From: Siphonodentalium dalli | Taxonomy: Eukaryota; Mollusca; Scaphopoda; Gadilida; Siphonodentaliidae | Direction: 5' to 3' | Length of the DNA: 64,000 nucleotides | Assembly (NCBI GenBank): GCA_032622095.1 | Contig: CP136062.1 | Span: forward strand, 53,797,849-53,861,848 | Part shown: positions 38,105 to 47,600 of the stretch, one piece after another | Layout: the number at the start of each line of letters is the position of its first letter | Numbering within the stretch: the stretch's first letter is position 1 | The notes under the pieces: model-generated | What the model was told of the DNA's origin: nothing | The model's input: only the letters and a program-made list of their open reading frames with translations | Databases searched by the model: none | Translations under genes and position numbers: made by a program

Positions 38105-38360
38105 TTAATGAGTATCTGGGATTATTATGCATATAATATAACATTTATTTGATAACATAATTTGCCTGAAATTGTGCACACATAGCTCGACGACGGGCGT
38201 TCTTTTTTGTTTGCATTCCGGCTTATCTGTCATCTTCAACATTACTGAGCTCTCAGTAGACAGTAAAATAATGGAAATTTGGGGACCTTGTTCTACGTAG
38301 CAGATAACATAGAAATCTAGAACATTTGTGTTCAGTACTGCAGTGTCCCTTTAACATATT
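38105..38360. repeat. Dispersed repeat, copy 1 (copy 2 at 57885-58125)
   Basis: Both share GAGTA...TATGCATATAATATAA, ATTTCGGCT(T/A)ATCTG, AATAATGGAA and end in a TCCCTTTAA phrase. In both places the hairpin-within-hairpin family follows on the right, so the two parts probably form one element. Confidence 0.7.
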
Positions 38361-38464
38361 TCTTATTGCACAGTGTACCAAACGGTCACATCGAGTGATT
38401 TAACCAATTCAAGACGAGAGCAGCGCTGGTGCAGCATTAAAGACCATGTGTTAGTGAATTTTTT

Positions 38465-38605
38465 TTTAAATGCGAGTCTACCATTGGGAATTTTTAAGAG
38501 AATGCACTGGCTTACAAGATCAAGGTAAATATTGTTAGCCAATGCATTCTCTTATATAAATGTGGCGACTCGCATCTATAAGATATGCACTGGCACAGGG
38601 TTTTC
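38465..38605. repeat. Hairpin-within-hairpin family member, decayed
   Basis: GCCAATGCATTCTCTTATATA with partner arms GCGAGTCTACCATTGGG and CACTGGCACAGGG. It lies just 3' of the lectin gene stop (38678), within the likely 3' UTR. Confidence 0.75.
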
Positions 38606-38677
38606 GCAAAACAAAAAATCAGGAAGCAGCAGCATGAAAGTGTTAACTGTCCTTTCTTGTCGTATTGGTGACACCAA

Positions 38678-38886
38678 TTATTTGTGTATTTCACAGATGT
38701 ATTGTCTCTTCGCGGTTCCGGTCCCGGCTGTAGTTTTGTATTTTCCGCTTGACTTATTTATTTTGAGATGTTTGTTTGATACAGGTCCAGGGAAATCAGG
38801 TGCCCAGTCAGTGAAGGGGATGACGTCACCGTTGGAGTAGTATGTCTTGTTAGAGTAAACATCTTCTCCTGCGACGAACAGAATTT
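38678..38886 (-). CDS. Exon 4: C-terminal half of the C-type lectin domain and stop
   Basis: The acceptor TTTCTCTCCACAG opens at 38886 and the reading frame ends at TAA 38680-38678. It encodes residues 202-270. F-T-D-W (W229) precedes A-P-D-F-P-G where sugar-binding CTLDs have an EPN or QPD triplet, so the triplet here reads F-P-G. The final Y-I-C-E (C266) is the conserved CTLD end. The second disulfide pair and the WND calcium motif are absent; the region reads K-Y-K-T-T. Sequons N214-K-T and N245-K-S are possible glycosylation sites. A candidate AATAAA signal on this strand lies near 38142-38147. The exon is flanked by a palindromic repeat at 38465-38605. Confidence 0.85.
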
Positions 38887-41800
38887 CTGTGGAGAGAAAA
38901 AAGATGAATAAGGCCGTCATTTCGTCACACAAAAACCATGTCGTTTCAGAATATGAATGGCGACATGCGTATAGCTATACAGAGCACAACGCGCATCTTA
39001 ATCGCGAATACTCTGCCGTATGAGTTGGAGATGGCACAAGGATATAGTACGCGATATGAATAGCATAAAATATCAACTATGTGCCGTCCGCAACGAGTTC
39101 GTTAAACGATTCCAGATTATAGTGCTGAGTCTGTTCTGAGTTTATTATACACGATTGTGTCAGATAAGTTTAATCCATGACTGTCACCTTTATTGGCACT
39201 ATGACTTTCATTTTTATAATGTGGGTCGCGACAGGCAATTATTCGTGCACACACACACACCCCCCCCCCTTTTGCGTCAAACCTACAACCGGGTTCTACC
39301 CTTTCCGCTGTACCTACCACCTAGAAAATTCGGAAGTTGACACCGCAGGACAACTGAAGCGTTTTCAGGCAAAAATAAAACCAGTAAGTCAGTCATTTAA
39401 CTTTGTGTTTTTATAATCATAACTGGGTTCAGGTGTATGTGTATGACAAATGGGAAAGTCATATGTAAATAAATAGCATCGCGCTTATGTGCACCGCAGT
39501 TCAATTGCGCTTCAGTTCAGCGCAAAGTCGCCGCACCGCAGTGCAATTGCGCTTGAGCGTGGTGCAATGTAGCCGAACCACAGTGCAATTGCGCATGAGC
39601 GTGGTGCGATGTAGCCGAACCGCAGTGCACTTGCGCTTGAGTGCAGCGCAATTTCGCCGCACCGCAGTGCAATTGCGCTTGAGTGCAGCGCAATTTCGCA
39701 GCACCACAGCGCAATTTCGCTTCAGTGCAGCGCACCGCAGTGCAATTGCGCTTGAGCGTGGTGCAATGTAACCGAACCACAGTGCAATTGCGCTTGAGCG
39801 TGGTGCAATGTAGCCGAACCACAGTACAATTGCGCTTGAGCGTGGTGCAATGTGGCCGAACCACAGTGCAATTGCGCTTGAATGCAGCGCAATTTCGCCG
39901 CACCGCAGTGCATTTGCGCTTGAGTGCAGCGCAATATCGCCGCTCCACAGCGCAATTGCGCTTCCGTGCAACGCAATGTCGTCGCACCTCAGTGCAATTG
40001 CGCTTCAGTGCAATGCAGCGCAATCGTGACCACTGTGCAATTTTGTCCCTCAGCGCAATAGTCCAAGCGTGTGCATTTGACCGCCGAAACTACGCTAGTA
40101 CTCGTTCGTTGGTTACAGTGATCTCGCTGGATCGCGTATGCACAGCGCAATTTTGCTTAATTTTAGCGCAATTTGACTTGAGCAAAGCGCGATTGCACTT
40201 GAGTGCAATTGTTCGTAATTAGTTCAGTAGTCAAATGAGTCTGCGTGCATGGTATGTAGGCATTGTGTGAATTATCATACATATAAATAATGATAACCGT
40301 TTTCGCAAAAGATATATGCGAAAATAACACAACGCAAACGTGCCTACTTCACAATCAAATTAACCCAGTTAAATAGCCCAGGGTGTGCCCTTTCCAACGA
40401 TGCATAGCACGATAGCGTGCGTTATGCCGGTCTTTATTTATGGCGTTTTGTAATAACGAGCCTGCCTTTTAGCTGCATTTAATTTCCCTCCAGACAAATT
40501 GCTTAATGAATATGCTCCTGTTAGGCTGAAACAGATTCAATAGATTCCCGTCTCGCAAAGATTTGGCCGCTCAGAAATTTCAGCGGCATGTCATTTCGCT
40601 CGAGATAACTGATTGAACCAATCTACCCCAACAAGGCGACGAGCTTCCAGGTTTTGCATCGCGCGAACGCAATTGGCCGGCTGCTTGCTAATCTGATTCA
40701 ACATAGGATCGCAGTGTTTTTACTGAAATGTTTTGTTACGGTTGGCGTCAGCGAGGTAATTCGTTTATATGTCCATCTTAACATGGGTCGACATGGCGGG
40801 AGCAGTCAAGATCCGACCTCAACCAAATTTGTTGTCAAGTTGATGTGGGGGGTTTACATGACCTTGACCTTGACCCTAAAATAACCTTGACCTTTTTTGA
40901 AAGACATCTCACTTAAGGGGCTATTTTGCTAGATATGTGTTGCGATGTACGCGCTTATGTCAATATACAGAGGCCTCGTATAGCTGTCATTGATAAATAT
41001 ACCGGTATCAAGGAGGCTCCTACATACTTTAGTCTGTATCTGACGAACAGACACATGGGACTACGATATAAACTTAAACTAGACCTCCATAGAGAATAAC
41101 ATAGGAGTTGAGTGAAATTTTGGGTAAAATCGCGATTTGGAGATGCGCATGTTAACGGAGCTGTTTATTGAATACAATGTGTTCTGTCCGTGTCATACAT
41201 ACCCGACCTGGTGAACTATACAACGTACGCCGAAACCTACCATATTCCACATATGAAAGTTTTGTTTCTATTGGCACAATTAGGATCTCGGATACACAAT
41301 ATTTGATAGGATCACACACCAAAAATGTTAAAACCCAGACGAGTTATCCAAACGGGCTCAAATGGACTTTTCGTTTTCTACCTATAATTTGAGCTCTCGC
41401 GAACCCGTTTGAACGCTGTTTACAATCGGGCTCGCGGGACAAACGAGCTCGAGCCCGATTAGAAGGTTTAAAGTCTGGAATGTAAGCCCCATTGTAGGCG
41501 ATTGTTAACTCACACACACACACACACACACCCACACACACGTGTAACTTGTAATGTGACTTGTTATTATTACCGGACTCGTGTGGTCATTTTGTCAAAA
41601 CGCACACGGTCATTTGTTTGAGCTTCAGTGTGGTGGCCAAAGTATAATACCATGAACCATCCAATCGCCTGCTAACCGAATGAGCTACCAACCACATAAG
41701 GCAGTGGGAGAATGTAATTTACATATGCGAAAGGTTGATGAGCCAATTTAGCTTGTTGGCGATATCGATAAACTAGCCAAGTGCATCGCCATTGCAATAC

Positions 41801-44591
41801 CATAGCACACGCGCTAATACCAAATACGGGTAAGTAGATTATCTGAACTGTTACCTATGTCGTGTCCAATTGACACCAGCAACGTTTGTAGATCATCAAC
41901 CATAGCTCTACTCTCGATTAAAATCAATGTGGCTCCCTCCGCAGCACAAGTGGCTTTTTGCGTCACAGCATTCAGGGTCGGAGAGGCAACAAACCTCAGG
42001 CAGTGATCTTTTCCATCAAGCCGATAGAAGTTGTATCCCGATGACAATGGACAGTCTGTAAAGCAAAACAAAATGACAATACATCAATACAGTTTATAAT
42101 TAGCAAATACACACAATTTGTGTTGGCTATTATAGTTAACTCTGCCTAACATCACCACGCGTGTGATATATTCGACTGTGTAGCTCTCGACGACCATACG
42201 GATGTGATACATCCAGTTGTATATATATGGAAAAACCAAACAATTGTGCTACTTATCCATAAACACTCGATAACTCAATGCAATCACGAAACTGCCGCCG
42301 TTTTTTTATATTGTTCACATATCTTTTATAAATTTGTTTCTTCTTTCTCCGAAAATAACATCACAATGATATAGTTTGTACAATGAACAGTCACATACTT
42401 GTGCCATTCGTGTATTAATCTCCTTACTCATGTTTATTTGTGTTTGTAAATAATGATGTATATAATATACTCTCTAATGTCTCTCGCTGAATATGTTCAC
42501 AATACATCGACATGGATGGATCGATGCTGAGTGGAACAGTTCAACACACACCGATAAATGTTTGATGATATGAGATCTAAAACGCACTCTATTTAATACA
42601 AACTGTTATTTTTTCTCGAGTCATCAATGGTTTCGTGACGAGATTATATTAATAAAGAATGTGTGGGTAATTTTCAGCGCATTCGGAAAAAGTCAGATTT
42701 AAACGCCAGAAGATAGTGTAAGGCAAATTGAAAATGACAATATATTTACTGTCGTGCGAATTGGTGCTGTTGTAACCGAGAGAGAAATAAATATATAGCG
42801 CAGTGTATATCAGCATGATAGTAATACATAATAAGCGCCAGGATGTATTAACTTACCCAATCCCCATTATAATCTAAGATCAGTATCAAAATTTATTACA
42901 TTTGCATCACATTTTTTATTATATGAGAAATTAAACAACGTATATGTTCACAGCCGGCGGGCATATCGGGGGCCCCATGAAAGCATAAAATTGTGAATTA
43001 TCTCTTCAAATTTTGTTAATTATAAACACGATTTATTAGAATTCATGGCTTTGAGGTTTTCCATCAAAGCATCGAAAGCACAATTGTCGTTCAACGCCGC
43101 CCTGTCGTGATTTCGAAGTTCATGTGTTGTTTATTAAAGTAGACTGTAATGTATCAACAGAAACAGAGCAGATGACAATAACCGAATTATTTATAATTAT
43201 ATGTATGTATACATCAATTGGGACAATGTTTCGTTACTATCTTTGGAATTGTTATCCTACATACTACGCTACGAACGAAAGTGAGCCGTAACTGTCACAA
43301 ATTGATTGTTTGTATAGTGTACCAGCAATTTCGAAATAAAATAAATATTAATTGATAGAGCCGTTTCCGGACAGTGATATTCGATTCCTAGTTATAATAC
43401 CAAGGAAACTAACTATATGAAACTTATTGGAGGGATTTATAAACATCGTTATTCTCACAGTGAATAAAACTGTATGTTTATGGCTGAAAAGGAAATCATT
43501 TTGGGACTAAATCAATATATATCAGTTATATAATAGTTGTAGTCCGAGCCCAGTAAAAGGTGTAGTTTGGATTTTCAATTTCGTTTATTGTCGTTAATAT
43601 GATTCCAATAATGATGAATTTTGGTTTGTGATAAGCTACGCCAATTACAAATAAAAGGAATTAAAGATAATTTGTAAGTCTTATATTTCAACTTTTATGG
43701 ACATATTTCGTTCTGCAGCACACTATAAGTTGTAGTTGGAATCAGCCGAGTCAGCCGCCGAGTCGCTAATTACTAATTAGGTGTCAATTGTTATTGTTAG
43801 GAATATGTTGGCGGCTCAAATCAATGGATATTTTAGTTCAAACAAGAGTGTTTGCAACATATAGTGAAATATACTCAAAAAGTACCATTGATACAGTTAC
43901 TTGTTCTAATCATGACATTAGTTAAATGTTGATATGTATATTGCAATAGATGAGACTAGTCCTACTTATATATCCAACTATAACCTTAGGATCAGTCACC
44001 GTTAGTGGCACACGTTGAACGTGGAGTTCTTTGGTATCGGAAAACGAGGACATAAGCAGGATTCTGATCACGAATATTTAAATGTTGATATATATTATAA
44101 TAGATACGACTAATTATACTGATGCCCAACTCACCTTGGGGCGAGTCACCGTTAGTGACACACGCTGAACGTGTAGTTCCTTCGTAAACGTATCGGAAAA
44201 CAAGGTAGACATCAGTAGGATTATTATCGTGTCATCATGTAATATATATATATAACTAGCCAATGAGCCCGACGTTGTCCGGGCTATTCAAAAACCAAGT
44301 TTCAAGTAGATAGCTCCACCCGTTTCCGAGATCTGGTCTGCGCATGCGCGAAACTGGCGTCGCACGGACACGGCGACCCGATAAAATTCGTATCCGGGGC
44401 AAGATACATTCAAATACCAAATTTCAAGTCGATAGCTCCACCCGTTTCCGAGATCTCGTCTGCGCATGCGCGAAGCGCGCACCACACGGGCTCGCCAATA
44501 CGACAACGACGACCGCCTGGTCAAACTACACACACGTACCTAGTTTCGTCCCGATCGGTCGAGAATCGTAGATTGTATTAATGACAGACAA

Positions 44592-44648
<57 letters not shown>

Positions 44649-47600
44649 GGTCTTCAAAATATATGAGACTAGCCGATGAGCCCGACGTTGTCCGGGCTAT
44701 TCAAAAACTAAATTTCAAGTCGATAGCGCTACCCAGCCCGACGTTGTCCGGGCTATTCAAAAAACAAATTTCAATTCGATAGCTCTACCCGTTTCCGAGA
44801 TCTGGTCTGCGCATGCACGAAGCTGGCGTCGCACGGGCTCGGCGATCCGATAAAATTCGTATCCGGGGCAAGATACATTCACATACCAAATTTCAAGTCG
44901 ATAGCTCCACCCGTTTCCGAGATCTCGTCTGCGCATGCGCGAAGCTGGAGTGGCACGGGCTCGGCGACCCGATAAAATTCGTATTCGGGGCAAGATACAT
45001 TCACATACCAAATTTCAAGTCGATAGCTCCACCCGTTTCCGAGATCTCGTCTGCGCATGCGCTGCACGGGCGTCGCACGGGCTCGCCAATACGACAACGA
45101 CCACCGCCTGGTCAAACTACACACACGTACCAAGTTTCGTCACGATCGGTCGAGAATCGTAGATTTGTATTAATGACAGACAGACAGACAGACAGACAGA
45201 GGTCTTCAAAATATATATGAGACTAGCAGGTTAGCCCGCCACTGGCGGCATTCGTCCCATGGCTTTGTTCGAAAAAGCAACTGCAACAGGTTCCGAGACA
45301 CTTGTGCTGCATTTGCACCAAATTTCGGCAATAGTCAGAAACATGACAATTTTAATTAATTTTTTTGTTTTTCAATGAGTTAATTTTTTTTGTTTTCAAT
45401 GAGTTAATTGTGCTTTTTTAATTTTTTAATTGAATTTTTTGTTTTTCAATTTTACCCGATTTTTTTGTGTTTTTCAAGGAGTTAATTGTGCCTTTTTAAT
45501 TTTGTTTTTCAATTTTACCCGATTTTTTTTTGTTTTTCAATGAACCCGTCCATGACACTTCCCGTATTTAGCAAGTTTGAGCTCAATCGGTTCGAGTCTA
45601 TAAAGGACACACTCATATATATGACACTTCCCGTAGGTAGCAAGTTTGAGCTCAATCGGCATTCCCTGGAATTTCCCAGTCACCAACGCGGCGTAATGTT
45701 GGTACATATATAGAGACCAATTGTCCATCGGCTGTCATGTGTAGTAAAGATGTCTTATAAGCCGACATTGCCGTGGGGATGCCCGTTCCTACACGCGTTT
45801 TCGATTCTATGAAGTACCCACATATATATATATATAGCTATATATATATATATATATATACGGAAGTCTCAAATTATATAGTAGACTAGCAGGTTAGCCC
45901 GCCACTGGCGTGGTTCGTCTCATGGTTTTGTTCGAAAAAGCAATTGCAACAGCTTCCGAGACACGTATACATGCTGCACCTAGGTGTTCAATTTCGTCTA
46001 AAACAGCGAGTTTTACCCGATTTGACCTTGAATTGATCAGTAGGCTTCAATATTCGACACGGCAATTGACTGCCTTGGACCACGGACTGCCGTAACAGGT
46101 GATACCATGCTCACATTCGGCGGATCGGACACTGTGGTCAGTCAAAAAACATAACGCGCACGCTATAACTCCAGTATCACTAACGTACGTGGCATTGGAA
46201 GGGTCAGTTTAACTTCCGCCTGGATCCACGTGGCATGACGTAATTCACAACCACGTGTATTTACCTCGAAAGTGTTAAAATTGCGCGACCGCGACACACA
46301 CAATGGCCCGATAATGGACACGCATTCCCTGGCATTTTCCAGAAGATATTCATGGGGAGGTCGAGTGACCAATTTTGAAATTTGCTGGTCGCATTCGTCT
46401 GTGGGTCTGATGAATTCTCGTCTAGATATTGTTACCAACATGACATATTTAAATTAATCCCGCCGCGCACCCCAACACCAATGCGACATATGCTGATTTC
46501 GGAGAGACGACGAAATATGAGTGCGACAAAGAATATTGTTTGATCGAAAGCATTTGAATTAATACGTCGCAATACTCGCCTTGATGGTGGCTAATAGATA
46601 TTTGTCCCTGTTAAGTGTTGGGAATGTCGTTACTCGCCTTGATGGTGGCTAATAGATATTTGTCCCTGTTATGTGTTGGGAATGTCGTCACACAACACGC
46701 TCATGTCTGGATACAGTCTTACACGCTCACGCCGAGACCCAGACGTAAGATTCACATTAAACACATACGCTCTTTATCAACACACTGCGGACACGAACGC
46801 TCGTTAACCATCAACGCTATTAACCACCGCAGTGCCGTTTTTGTGACTGAGAGTGGAGAACGCGTGCTATGAGCTTCTCCAAAACGCCGCGACGACGATT
46901 CCCGTGGGTTTTTACATTTAGATGGGAAGTTTGAACTGAATCGAGCGAACCGTTTTCGATTCTATGAAGTACACATATATATACGGAAGTCTCAAAATAT
47001 ATAGTATAGATTGGCAGATTCCAGTAGCTTTATAACGGTATATCTGGGGAGAAATCTGATGCTATATTCGTGATTATCTGGGATGATTTCGGTATATACA
47101 GCGCGCCATCCGTGCTCGCAGGGAATAAATATCGAGCGATAACGTTTGCGTAAATACGAAATTGTGAGTGTTGGTTTGTAACCGGGATTTCTGAGAAGTA
47201 TTATGCCTATAACTACCCCCCCCCCAGCCCTGACCTAAGTGTCATACATACTATAACAATGATGTTGTAAGAGCTCCAATAAATCTCCCCGCATAGGCAA
47301 GCACTCAATGTTCCCGTATAATTCTGCAGATGCTAATAACGTTGAATGGGAAACAGACGCTCTTTATAGAGATGCGTCAAAAACAAACGCTCATTAAATA
47401 ATCACTTGATTAACCCACGCCGTGCCTTTGCGGTGATTTGAGATTGGAGAACGGGTGCTCTGAGTTTCTCTCAACCGCGACCACGGTCGTGTCGGTGGGA
47501 TTTGACACTTACATAGGAAGTTTGAGCTCAATGTGTACACGCGTTTTGGATTCTATGAAGTACCCACACACATATATACATATATACATATATATATATA

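Larger units (their letters stand above)
38887..41854 (-). other. Intron 3 of the lectin gene
   Basis: About 3.0 kb. It contains the 42-bp minisatellite (39490-40030), a (CA)n run followed by a C-run at 39248-39268, a second (CA)n at 41511-41540, and short TGACCTTGACC repeats at 40858-40895. No further exon was recognised between 40230 and 41854. Confidence 0.7.

Noticed and set aside
39501-40222. Four ORFs of 94-179 codons, both strands
   Set aside because: All are translations of the 42-bp minisatellite, open because the period is a multiple of three.
40858-40895. Cluster of nuclear receptor half-sites
   Set aside because: The same phrase occurs inside a repeat family at 59500 and 61420, so it is better explained as a repeat remnant.
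44288-45220. Arg-rich ORFs with R-R-R-D-L-G-N-G-W-S-Y
   Set aside because: Translations of the ~122-bp units of the pearl-like elements; the same sentences recur in every copy and on both strands.
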